The position numbers were made by a program, and so were the translations under genes. 9,499 bases of DNA from Vulcanimicrobiota bacterium (GTDB taxonomy: Bacteria; Vulcanimicrobiota; Vulcanimicrobiia; Vulcanimicrobiales; Vulcanimicrobiaceae), in contig JACRTZ010000014.1 of NCBI GenBank assembly GCA_014304965.1, positions 1 to 9,499 of the forward strand, written 5' to 3'. Under the pieces are notes generated by a model, which worked only from the letters and a program-made list of their open reading frames with translations, made no database searches and was not told the origin of the DNA. Numbering within the stretch: position 1 is the first letter of the stretch; every line of letters begins with the position of its first letter. Of the stretch, positions 1 to 6,165 are shown piece after piece.

Positions 1-597
1 GCTTTTGCTCACGCCGCCACGGTCAAGACCCGACTTGATGGCGAGCATCTGTTCGCGCGTAAGCGAAGCGTCGGGTTTGAACGTCTTGTCGGGGAACCCG
101 ACCGAAATGCCGGCGTCCGACATTCCTTGAATGAACGCGAAGTCCGGATCGCTCGAAGCGACGTCGCTGAAATCAGACTTCTCCGATTTTTCCGCCAGAT
201 GGACTTGTTTAGACGGCTGGTCGCTCCACAGGGCGTTGTTCGTTTTGACGAGCCATCGGATGTAATCGCGCCGCTTGATCGGATCGCCCGGCGAAAAGTG
301 CGGCCCGGGATCGAGAACGCCGAGCGCGCCCAGCCGCTGGATCGAGACGGCCGCGGCGGTCCCGGAAATGTCGTCAAACGTTACGGCGCTGGTCGGCGCG
401 ACGACAGCCGCGGGTGATGCGGTCGCTACAGGCACGGTGGTCGCGGGCGCGGTGGTCGCGACCGCGCTCGCTGCGGGACTCGCAACCGCATTCGCATCGG
501 ACGACGTCGTGGTGGTAGACTCGGTCGTTTTCGCGCATCCGCCCGTGGCCAAAACGCTAATGAAAATGGCTGCCCTGAGGATCGACGCTCTTTGCAT
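1..597 (-). CDS. SLH-domain lipoprotein, 3' end outside window (partial)
   Basis: The frame is open for 199 codons from ATG 597-595 to the left edge, so the C-terminus is missing. An AAGGA Shine-Dalgarno lies 6-7 nt before the ATG. The N-terminus has a short hydrophobic stretch ending VLATGGC, a plausible but non-ideal lipobox with Cys21 as the lipidated residue. Residues about 24-72 form a Thr/Ala/Pro/Val-rich linker. Residues about 74-121 (FDDI... to ...WLVKTNN) and about 143-192 (FSDV..., GFPDKTFKPDASLTREQML) are two S-layer-homology modules; the second is near-consensus. SLH domains in known families bind secondary cell-wall polymer or peptidoglycan-linked glycans, so a membrane-anchored, wall-binding envelope protein is inferred. 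It lies 75 nt downstream of the Uma2 gene on the same strand. A third SLH repeat or another domain may follow outside the window. Confidence 0.85.
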   Translation of the reverse strand, partial: MQRASILRAAIFISVLATGGCAKTTESTTTTSSDANAVASPAASAVATTAPATTVPVATASPAAVVAPTSAVTFDDISGTAAAVSIQRLGALGVLDPGPHFSPGDPIKRRDYIRWLVKTNNALWSDQPSKQVHLAEKSEKSDFSDVASSDPDFAFIQGMSDAGISVGFPDKTFKPDASLTREQMLAIKSGLDRGGVSKS

Positions 598-647
598 GGC
601 GCCGTCCTTCGCGGCCGACGCCCATCGCCCCGGCGGCGTCGCCGGCA

Positions 648-667
648 CGTGCGGCTTCCGCCGCACG
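648..667 (-). repeat. Perfect 8-bp inverted repeat between Uma2 and SLH genes
   Basis: CGTGCGGC (648-655) and GCCGCACG (660-667) flank the 4-nt loop TTCC. On the minus strand the hairpin starts 5 nt after the Uma2 stop codon. No U-tract follows it on that strand, so it is not a canonical terminator there. On the plus strand it is followed by CATTTTT, but no plus-strand gene is seen upstream. It may protect the 3' end of the Uma2 transcript or weakly terminate antisense transcription. Confidence 0.5.
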
Positions 668-672
668 CATTT

Positions 673-1281
673 TTATGCTGAGGCGAATAACTCGGCGATA
701 TCCACCTCGAACGGCGCGAGCGCCCGGGGTAGAAATTCGACCGGCACCGTCAAGGTCGGGCCCGGCACGGCGCGGTGCACGCCGCGCGAATCGCTCGTTT
801 CCACGAGTCGCTCTTGCGGATCGATCAACACGGCGCACTTCGCGCCGTTCTTGACAAACAATTCCATCTTGCGGCGCACCCTCGAAAGCCGATCGCTATG
901 GGACACGACCTCGAACACGAGGTCCGGGCAAATCCACGCGAACCCCTCGAGCGACTGCTTTGCTCTCAACGCAGCGAACGTTGCCGCACTCAACCACGAC
1001 GCGTCGGGCGCAAAGAGCGCGGAGTCGGGCAGATGATAACCGACCGATGACTCCAAAACGCAACCGCCGCCCCCCGCGCGCTCGTTCCACTGCCCCAGCC
1101 GCATGACGAGGGTCGAATTGCTTCGGCCGCTCGCAAACCCCGCAGGCGGGCTCACCAGGAGCCGTCCTTCCGCCGTGCGCTCGAAACGCATTGCCGGATT
1201 GCGGCGCACGAGTTCTTCGATGTCCTCGTCGGAATACGCGTGCAGCAAATCCAGATCGAACGCCATGGCATAGTTTATCAC
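673..1281 (-). CDS. Uma2 family (DUF820) PD-(D/E)XK nuclease-like protein
   Basis: The protein has 202 aa from the chosen start and matches the Uma2/DUF820 family, whose members share a restriction-endonuclease-like fold and are predicted DNases of unknown cellular role. The family core is visible: FAPDASWLS around residue 93, PDLVFEVVSHS with Asp120 and Glu124, Lys138 in RRKMEL, then a hydrophobic strand ending LIDP. The likely active-site Asp/Glu/Lys residues are therefore retained. I chose the GTG at 1281 because GGAGGGA at 1291-1285 sits 3-5 nt before it. The in-frame ATG at 1266 (MAFDLDLL) is the alternative; it has no nearby Shine-Dalgarno, but a TAAACT box lies just upstream that could give a leaderless start. 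It is 73 nt downstream of phnE. Uma2 genes are often multicopy orphans, so no functional link to phn is implied. Confidence 0.85.
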   Translation of the reverse strand: MINYAMAFDLDLLHAYSDEDIEELVRRNPAMRFERTAEGRLLVSPPAGFASGRSNSTLVMRLGQWNERAGGGGCVLESSVGYHLPDSALFAPDASWLSAATFAALRAKQSLEGFAWICPDLVFEVVSHSDRLSRVRRKMELFVKNGAKCAVLIDPQERLVETSDSRGVHRAVPGPTLTVPVEFLPRALAPFEVDIAELFASA

Positions 1282-1354
1282 AACTCCCTCCGCGCGTGCT
1301 ATCACGCACGAAGGGCTCGCCGGCAAGGGGCAGCACTCGATACCGGTGGGCGCC

Positions 1355-2671
1355 CTATGGTGCGAGCGTCGAAGCGAACCGTTTGCCGAGCGCTTCGGCC
1401 GACAGCACGAAGCCCCATGTGATCAGCACGTACGCGAGCATCTCGTGATAATGGAAGGTCTGCTGGCTGTTGAACAGCGCCTGACCGATGCCGCCCGCGC
1501 CGATCATGCCGACGACGGTTGCCGTGCGCAAGTTCCATTCGAGACGGAAGAGCGTGTGTTCGACGATCGGTCCGAGCGCAAGCGGAACGCCGCCGTAGGT
1601 TGCGATCGCGACGGAGCCGGCGCCGGTTGCGGCGAGCGCGTCGAGTGCGGCGACCGGAACGTTTTCAACCGACTCGGCGAACAGTTTTCCGAGCACGCCC
1701 GCCGAGTGGATGCCGAGCGCGAGCGCGCCCGCGAGCGGGCCGATGCCGACAGCGACGACGAGGATCAATCCGACCACGACTTCGGGCACCGAGCGCAGCA
1801 CGTCGAGCACGCGGCGCACGGCGTACGCAACGGGCGCCGGCGCGAACCGGCGCGCGGCGATGAGTCCGAGCTGAATAGCAAACAGCGCCGCAAGCCCGGT
1901 GCCGACGACCGCGATCTCGAGCGTCTCGAAGATCGCGACGGGCAGCGCCGCGAGCGCGCGCGCGTCGAGAACCGGCGGCCACATCGCGGCGAACGTTTTG
2001 ACCGCGTGCGCCGCCGCGAATACGACGGGCTTGCTGCCGATCAGTCCGGCCACGCCGAGCGGTACGATGGCGAGCGCCAAGAGCGGCTGCCGTCGCACCT
2101 GCGCCCCAAACCAATCCACGACCCATACAATGCCGACGAGCACGGCAATCAAGACGGCGACGCGACGGTAATCGAGCGCGTTGATCGAGCCGACGATTTC
2201 GGTGCCGATGCCGCCCGCGCCGACCGCTCCGACCACGACCGACGCGCGAATCGCACACTCGAACGCATACGCGCCGAAGGTCAGCAGATCGGTTGAGGCG
2301 CTCGGGAGCGCGCCGAACAGGACGACGGAGAACTTCGAAGCGCCGGTTGCTTCGAGCGATTCGAGCACGGGACGCGACACCGTGCCGAGCAACTCCGCGA
2401 ACATCTTGCCGACCATTGCGGTGTAGAACACCGCGAGCGCCGTCACCCCGGCGGCCGGCCCGATGCCCACGACGACGACCGCGAAAATTGCGAGCGTCAG
2501 ATCGGGAATCGCCCGCAACGCGCCGAGCGCAAGGTAGATCGCGCGCGCGCCCGGCGCGCGAGCGGCGATATAGGCGGCCAGCGGAGCGCCGAGCGCAACC
2601 GCGATAAGCGTGCCGGCCCCGGCCATCGCAAGCGTCTGCCAGACCGGTATCGCGAGATTGAGAACGTTCAC
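1355..2671 (-). CDS. phnE: Fused tandem PhnE-type ABC transporter permease
   Basis: This is the integral-membrane subunit of the phosphonate/phosphite-type importer encoded with phnC and phnD. The 438-aa protein holds two homologous permease halves. The half-1 segment around residues 53-75 (AIPD... VVVGIGPAAG) closely parallels half 2 at about 294-315 (SVPE... VVAVGIGPLAG). Each half has an EAA-type cytoplasmic loop (LEATGASKF near 105; LAATGAGSV near 345) followed by a GAGGIG motif near residues 152 and 392. Ordinary PhnE proteins are about 250-290 aa and act as dimers or PhnE1/PhnE2 pairs, so here one chain should form the whole pore. The start is GTG 2671-2669, overlapping the phnC stop as GTGA. 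There is no independent Shine-Dalgarno, which points to translational coupling. The reading frame continues upstream through phnC, but that part is a shadow. Confidence 0.9.
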   Translation of the reverse strand: MNVLNLAIPVWQTLAMAGAGTLIAVALGAPLAAYIAARAPGARAIYLALGALRAIPDLTLAIFAVVVVGIGPAAGVTALAVFYTAMVGKMFAELLGTVSRPVLESLEATGASKFSVVLFGALPSASTDLLTFGAYAFECAIRASVVVGAVGAGGIGTEIVGSINALDYRRVAVLIAVLVGIVWVVDWFGAQVRRQPLLALAIVPLGVAGLIGSKPVVFAAAHAVKTFAAMWPPVLDARALAALPVAIFETLEIAVVGTGLAALFAIQLGLIAARRFAPAPVAYAVRRVLDVLRSVPEVVVGLILVVAVGIGPLAGALALGIHSAGVLGKLFAESVENVPVAALDALAATGAGSVAIATYGGVPLALGPIVEHTLFRLEWNLRTATVVGMIGAGGIGQALFNSQQTFHYHEMLAYVLITWGFVLSAEALGKRFASTLAP

Positions 2672-3378
2672 ACGTGCAAGGGCGGCGACGATTCGCCGAT
2701 GCTTCCGCGATCGAGCCGGACGACCCGATGGAAAAACTCGTGCGCGAGCGCCGGCTGGTGCAGCGTGCAGACGAGCGTCACGCGCTCTTCTTCCGCCGCG
2801 CGGCACAAGAGTTCGAGGATGCGGCGCGCGTAGTCTTCGTCGAGCGACGCAATCGGTTCGTCAGCGAGCACGACGCGCGGGTTCTGCGCGAGCGCGCGCG
2901 CGATTGCGACCCGTTGACGTTCGCCGCCCGAGAGCGAGCCCGTGCGGCGGCGGCCGAAGTCGCCGATGCCGACGCGCTCCAGGATCGCTTTGGCTTCCGC
3001 GCGTTCGCCCGGCGTCAGATGAACGAGCGCGCGCAGGGCGTGCCAGGCCGACCACGCACCGAGTTTTCCGGCCAACACGTTGCGCTCGACGGAAAGCCGT
3101 TCGACCATGTCGTGCGATTGCGCGATCATGCCTATGCGCCGCCGCTGCGCGCGCAACGCCTTCGCATCGTGCGTGTCGATGACGCGGCCGTCCACCAGAA
3201 TCCGGCCGCTGACCGGCGTGACGAACCCCGCGATCGCGCGCAGCAAGGTCGTCTTGCCGCTGCCGCTCGCTCCCAGGATCGCGAGACGCTCGCCGGGGAG
3301 CACGTCGAGGTCAATACCGTTTAGCGCGGCGCGCGCCGCCCCGGGAAACCGGACGACGAGCCGTTCGACCGAGATCAT
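2668..3378 (-). CDS. phnC: Phosphonate-type ABC transporter ATP-binding protein PhnC
   Basis: This 236-aa ATPase powers the importer. It has a Walker A GASGSGKTT (residues 36-44), Q-loop Gln87 in MIAQ, an ABC signature LSGGERQR (149-156), Walker B VVLADEP (169-175), D-loop SLDE (178-181) and H-loop His207 in CTLHQ. The segment ERLSVERNVLAGKLG (residues 93-107) is characteristic of the PhnC subgroup rather than of general amino-acid or nitrate ATPases. The start ATG 3378 lies 12 nt after the phnD stop with only a weak GAAG purine stretch before it. The last codons overlap the GTG of phnE by 4 nt. All catalytic motifs are intact. The substrate could be phosphonate, phosphite or phosphate; the ATPase sequence alone cannot tell. 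Confidence 0.92.
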   Translation of the reverse strand: MISVERLVVRFPGAARAALNGIDLDVLPGERLAILGASGSGKTTLLRAIAGFVTPVSGRILVDGRVIDTHDAKALRAQRRRIGMIAQSHDMVERLSVERNVLAGKLGAWSAWHALRALVHLTPGERAEAKAILERVGIGDFGRRRTGSLSGGERQRVAIARALAQNPRVVLADEPIASLDEDYARRILELLCRAAEEERVTLVCTLHQPALAHEFFHRVVRLDRGSIGESSPPLHV

Positions 3379-3390
3379 CTTCGGCTCTAA

Positions 3391-4245
3391 CTAGAGCATT
3401 TTGAGTTTGGTTGCGATCCGGCGCAGTTCGTTGTACTCGCCGTCGTTTGCCCGAACGAATTTCGTGCCGCGCAGGATGTCGAGGATCGGTTTGTTCTTCG
3501 CTTCGGTCAGGGCGAGGAACGAGGTGGCGAACGCAAACTGCTCGGAGGGCGCGAGGTCTTTGCGCGCGACCCACACGTAGTCGAGAAACGGCGGGGTGCG
3601 ATAGAACACGCGAATTTTATTTTTGTCGGCCTGTCCGCTTGCCATCATGGATGCATAGACGGACTCGTCCATGGCGCCTGCGGCAACGGTGCCGGCTTCG
3701 ACGGCCTTGAGCGTCGCGGGATGGCTGCCGGTATAGCGGAACTTCAAGTCCGCGTCGGCGTCGATGCCGGCGGCTTGCAGCGCGGCGTACGGCATCAGGT
3801 GGCCGCTCGTCGAGTTGACGTCACCGAAGGCGAACGTCTTGCCCTTGAGGTCGGCGAGCGCTTTGAGCGGCGAGTCGGTTTGCGTGATGAAGAGCGAGTG
3901 AAACGCGCGATCGGAGACGCGCTGCACGAGCGGGATCACGCCGTAACGCGCGTGCGCTTGCAGATACGTCAAGCCGCCCAGATACGCGAAATCGAGCGAC
4001 CCATTGCCGAGCGCTTCGACCGTCGCGTTGTAGTTGGTCGGAATAATGAGATCCACGAGGCGCTGCATGTGACGCGCGAGAAATTCGCGCAGCGGCGCCT
4101 TCTCGTCGATCGACACTTGGGTGGCGCCGGCGTCGGGAATCATGCCGACCCGGATGGTGTCGGCGGCGGATGCGGCTCGCGGCAGCGCCGCGGCGAACGC
4201 GCCGGCCCCGGCGAGCGCAAAAAAAGACTTTCGGCTGGAATGCAT
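3391..4245 (-). CDS. phnD: Phosphate/phosphite/phosphonate ABC transporter substrate-binding protein PhnD-like
   Basis: This is the periplasmic binding protein, 284 aa, that delivers an oxyanion ligand to the PhnE/PhnC complex. The N-terminus MHSSRKSFFALAGAG... ending AASA|AD is a signal peptide; it resembles a Tat signal but has RK, not RR, so Sec export is equally possible. PhnD-family ligand residues appear in order: Tyr72 in TNYNATVEAL, Tyr94 in GGLTYL, the STSG loop (145-148) that binds the phosphonate oxygens, His175 in TGSHPATLKAV and Asp193 in GAMDESVY. ATG 4245 was chosen because it begins the signal peptide; the frame also runs upstream into the GNAT gene. A GAGGG purine stretch lies about 14 nt before the start, and a small GGGC/GCCC stem in between could bring it closer. 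The ligand is inferred only to the level of the family. Confidence 0.9.
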   Translation of the reverse strand: MHSSRKSFFALAGAGAFAAALPRAASAADTIRVGMIPDAGATQVSIDEKAPLREFLARHMQRLVDLIIPTNYNATVEALGNGSLDFAYLGGLTYLQAHARYGVIPLVQRVSDRAFHSLFITQTDSPLKALADLKGKTFAFGDVNSTSGHLMPYAALQAAGIDADADLKFRYTGSHPATLKAVEAGTVAAGAMDESVYASMMASGQADKNKIRVFYRTPPFLDYVWVARKDLAPSEQFAFATSFLALTEAKNKPILDILRGTKFVRANDGEYNELRRIATKLKML

Positions 4246-4291
4246 CAGGGCTGATTCGCCCTCGCCCGGTCGAGCCTTTTTCAGCGCGGCA

Positions 4292-4792
4292 TTACAGAGA
4301 TCGGTGAAAGGCTTCGCACGCGAGCTCGGCCGACAGATCGTCGTCCCGGACGAACGCACGCCGTTTCAAGATAGCAATGGAAGCGACGTTTCGGCCGTCG
4401 ACCGTCGCGATGACAAACGGAATCTCTCGAGCCTCGGCTTCCTTTACTATAAGATCCACGACGCGCCCGCCGAGCCCGCGCCCCCAGCGCGCTCGTTCGA
4501 GAAAATAGATCAATTCGTATTCAGTGCGACCGCGCCGGCGTTTGAGTTCCGCGTGCCCGGCGCATTCATCGTTTTCTTGGACAGCCCAAATGAAGAACGT
4601 CGGATCGTCGCGATAGATGGCGAGGATCTTTGTCACCAGTCCCGTTACGGCGGCTGCTGCCAGCGGACGGCCGTCTTCGACGTAACGCATCACCTCGGCA
4701 TCCATCAACAAGGCGCCGAGATTTGGCTCGTCGGAGCGCTTGTAGCGGCGTAAAGAAACCCTCGAAGGAGCAGATACGTTGGTTGAGCTCAT
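4292..4792 (-). CDS. GNAT family N-acetyltransferase (RimJ/RimL-like)
   Basis: This 166-aa cytoplasmic protein has the acetyltransferase fold. The N-terminal strand is VSLRRYKRSDEPNLGALLMD (residues 12-31). Acetyl-CoA binding motif A is RWGRGLGGR (102-110), with the glycine pattern that holds the pyrophosphate. Motif B-like NVASIAILKRRAF (135-147) is typical of the RimJ/RimL group, which acetylates N-termini, amino groups of small molecules or drugs. The acceptor cannot be told from sequence. ATG 4792 lies 12 nt after the stop of the NTF2-like gene and has no clear Shine-Dalgarno, suggesting coupling or reinitiation. The gene ends 46 nt before phnD. An acetyltransferase beside a phosphonate importer could recall PhnO (aminophosphonate acetylation), but no PhnO-specific feature is evident. 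Confidence 0.85.
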   Translation of the reverse strand: MSSTNVSAPSRVSLRRYKRSDEPNLGALLMDAEVMRYVEDGRPLAAAAVTGLVTKILAIYRDDPTFFIWAVQENDECAGHAELKRRRGRTEYELIYFLERARWGRGLGGRVVDLIVKEAEAREIPFVIATVDGRNVASIAILKRRAFVRDDDLSAELACEAFHRSL

Positions 4793-4804
4793 CGAAGATC
4801 GCCG

Positions 4805-5284
4805 TTAGGGATTCGGGACGACGTTCGCATGACGAGCGACTTCTCGCCACTGGCCCGACTGCCTCATCCAAACCGTCGTGATGCGGAGGTGCTCGATCAT
4901 GCCGGCGTTCGGCATCTTGCCGCCCCACAGCACGACTTCGCTGCCGGCGAGGATCGCGGTATCGCCGTAAACGCGCAGATACTCAATCTGGCGCTCCAGT
5001 TTCGGGAGCACCAGAACGCCGGAGCTCACCATTCCAAGCACTTGCTGCTTCGTCACGAACTTGTTGAGCGGATTGGTGACGACGAAATCGTCCGACCATA
5101 ACCGTGCGAGCGCGTCGGCATCGCCGCGAATGAAAGCGGCAACCTCCTCGGCATCGAGGCGGCGCACATCGTCTGCTGCCCTGGTCGTAACAGTAGAGCT
5201 CTCCGGCGCTGCCGCGACGGATGCAAGCGCGGCGGCCCAAACGCACAGCGCCGCCAGCGCCGCGCACGCGAGAAATCGCTTCAT
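4805..5284 (-). CDS. Secreted NTF2/SnoaL-like (DUF4440-type) protein
   Basis: The protein has 159 aa. Residues 1 to about 26 are a Sec signal peptide: MKR, a long Ala/Leu core, then SVAAA|PESS. The mature part begins with a helix rich in charge (VRRLDAEEVAAFIRGDADALARLW, residues about 41-64), then SDDFVVTNPLNKFVTKQQVL and a C-terminal sheet ending VWMRQSGQWREVARHANVV. This is the usual layout of NTF2-like cone-shaped domains of the DUF4440/SnoaL group, which serve as enzymes or small-ligand binders; no specific activity can be assigned. A GAAGGG Shine-Dalgarno sits 7 nt before ATG 5284, in the 13-nt gap after the DUF2442 gene. The position between DUF2442 and GNAT with gaps of 12-13 nt suggests one operon. 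Confidence 0.85.
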   Translation of the reverse strand: MKRFLACAALAALCVWAAALASVAAAPESSTVTTRAADDVRRLDAEEVAAFIRGDADALARLWSDDFVVTNPLNKFVTKQQVLGMVSSGVLVLPKLERQIEYLRVYGDTAILAGSEVVLWGGKMPNAGMIEHLRITTVWMRQSGQWREVARHANVVPNP

Positions 5285-5297
5285 ATTGAACCCTTCG

Positions 5298-5735
5298 TCA
5301 CCGGCGCACCGCCTGCTTTCGTGGGCGGCCGCCCTTTGCGCCGTTGATTCGCGCCGCTTTTGTCTTCGCGGCGGACTTGACGCGGCCGGCGCGGCTGGCG
5401 AGTGCGGACATCCAGCGCGGGCTTCCGAAGATGCCCTCGAGCAGCAGTTCCATCTTGAAGTCAGCGTCGAGCTCTTCCCACGAAAGGATCGTCCCCGACG
5501 CCCAAATCTCTGACCGGCGAAGTTGGGCTGGAGTCGCCGCTTCGAGCCCCTGCATCAGTTTCCGGGGAATGCTGAGCGTGGCGCCGTTGTTCATTTCGAT
5601 CACGATGACATCTCGCGACGGCAAATAGCGAACAGATGTAGCACGCGGATACTTCTTGAGATACTCCTCGCCGCGACGAGCGGCCGCTTCGAACTCTTCT
5701 TCGGTCATCGTGAACTTCTTGGCCGGCTTCGTCAC
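5298..5735 (-). CDS. DUF2442 domain protein with AT-hook-like basic tail
   Basis: The protein has 145 aa and matches DUF2442. The N-terminal helix is MTEEEFEAAARRGEEYL, followed by two strands (SVRYLPSRDVIVIEMNNG) and the hallmark segment ATLSIPRKLMQGLEAATPAQL (about residues 52-72), then WEELDADFKMELLLEGIFG. The C-terminus is basic and ends AKGGRPRKQ (GRP core near residues 136-138), resembling an AT-hook and common in long members of the family. The gene is coupled to DUF4160: GTG 5735-5733 overlaps the DUF4160 stop as GTGA, with GGGAG about 11 nt upstream. Alternatives are ATG 5708, a good match to usual family N-termini and preceded by AAGAAG, and TTG 5753. DUF2442 is often paired with DUF4160; an antitoxin or DNA-binding regulatory role is suspected but unproven. 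Confidence 0.85.
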   Translation of the reverse strand: MTKPAKKFTMTEEEFEAAARRGEEYLKKYPRATSVRYLPSRDVIVIEMNNGATLSIPRKLMQGLEAATPAQLRRSEIWASGTILSWEELDADFKMELLLEGIFGSPRWMSALASRAGRVKSAAKTKAARINGAKGGRPRKQAVRR

Positions 5736-5980
5736 GGGCGGAATGTCTCCCAAAGTGTTACGAGTTGTTTAAAGTGAAGAACGACCAAGGATGCGGCCTG
5801 ACGAACGTCCGAGTCGGAAAGGCTACGATCTCTTCGCCTGATCGCCGTTGCCCCTTCGGCTCTTAACACGAAGACAACTTCGGCTGCCCCGCCCGTGCCA
5901 CGCCGAGCATGCACGTGCGGAGGATTGTGGTCGCCTGGAATGATGACAAGCCTCCAGCGGCCAGCCTTGATGGTCGGCAT
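5732..5980 (-). CDS. DUF4160 domain protein, likely partner of DUF2442
   Basis: The protein has 82 aa, normal length for DUF4160. It begins MPTI..., then a strand (RWRLVIIPGDHNP) and the family-defining HNPPHVHA motif (residues 18-25) with its two conserved histidines. Between are a variable strand section and a C-terminal helix pair (LSDSDVRQAASLVVLHFKQL). The family function is unknown; the compact size and invariant histidines have led to suggestions of a toxin or nuclease role in a two-gene module with DUF2442. ATG 5980 is the family-typical start; no Shine-Dalgarno precedes it. An inverted repeat (AACCCA...TGGGTT) ends 7 nt upstream and could be an operator or could shape initiation. It overlaps the downstream GTG by 4 nt. 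It is the first gene of the minus-strand run that leads to phnDCE. Confidence 0.88.
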   Translation of the reverse strand: MPTIKAGRWRLVIIPGDHNPPHVHARRGTGGAAEVVFVLRAEGATAIRRRDRSLSDSDVRQAASLVVLHFKQLVTLWETFRP

Positions 5981-6130
5981 TCAGGGTAACCCAACGGATG
6001 GGTTTTGTCCAGATCGCGCGTCTGCACCGGATACCATTGCCCGCGCCTATCACGCCGGCGGCGCGTCGTGACAAGCGCGAGGCGCCTCTTCGCGGCGAAG
6101 CGCCGGCGAAAATAGCGGTCGCAAACGCAT
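5981..6130. other. Intergenic region upstream of DUF4160
   Basis: No convincing gene is seen on either strand. Besides the inverted repeats next to DUF4160, it holds a bulged 9-bp inverted repeat at 6081-6104 (GGCG, 3-nt bulge, CTTCG, loop CGG, CGAAGCGCC) with no T-run on either side. A minus-strand promoter for the DUF4160-led operon should lie here. TGGACA, 17 nt, TACCCT can be aligned, but it would place transcription start inside the coding region, so I do not call it. Confidence 0.5.
5984..6004 (-). repeat. Inverted repeats just upstream of DUF4160 (possible operator)
   Basis: Two overlapping inverted repeats sit 3-24 nt before the DUF4160 start: GGGTAACCC (5984-5992), and AACCCA (5988-5993) with TGGGTT (5999-6004) around a 5-nt centre. 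Small autoregulated toxin-antitoxin-like modules usually carry such repeats at the promoter/start. No clear -10/-35 for the minus strand could be assigned. On the plus strand the repeat is followed by only TTTT-like bases (6003-6006) and is a poor terminator. Confidence 0.4.
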
Positions 6131-6159
6131 TTGACAAATCGACGAAAAGCTGCTACTCT
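6131..6159 (+). promoter_or_regulatory. Sigma-70-type promoter for the plus-strand leader and small ORFs
   Basis: A perfect -35 TTGACA (6131-6136) is followed by a 17-nt spacer and TACTCT (6154-6159). The TG at 6151-6152 gives an extended -10 element, which compensates for the weak -10 match (T, A and final T conserved). Start of transcription is predicted at about 6165-6167, which is exactly where the 5' arm of the leader stem begins. Confidence 0.7.
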
Positions 6160-6165
6160 ATTGCA

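Noticed and set aside
1346..2296. Long plus-strand open frame opposite phnE
   Set aside because: Its product is Arg/Asp/Glu/Gly-rich low complexity, the mirror of the hydrophobic phnE codons; phnE has full family motifs.
6081..6104. Bulged inverted repeat as a terminator
   Set aside because: No T-run follows on either strand and no gene ends beside it.
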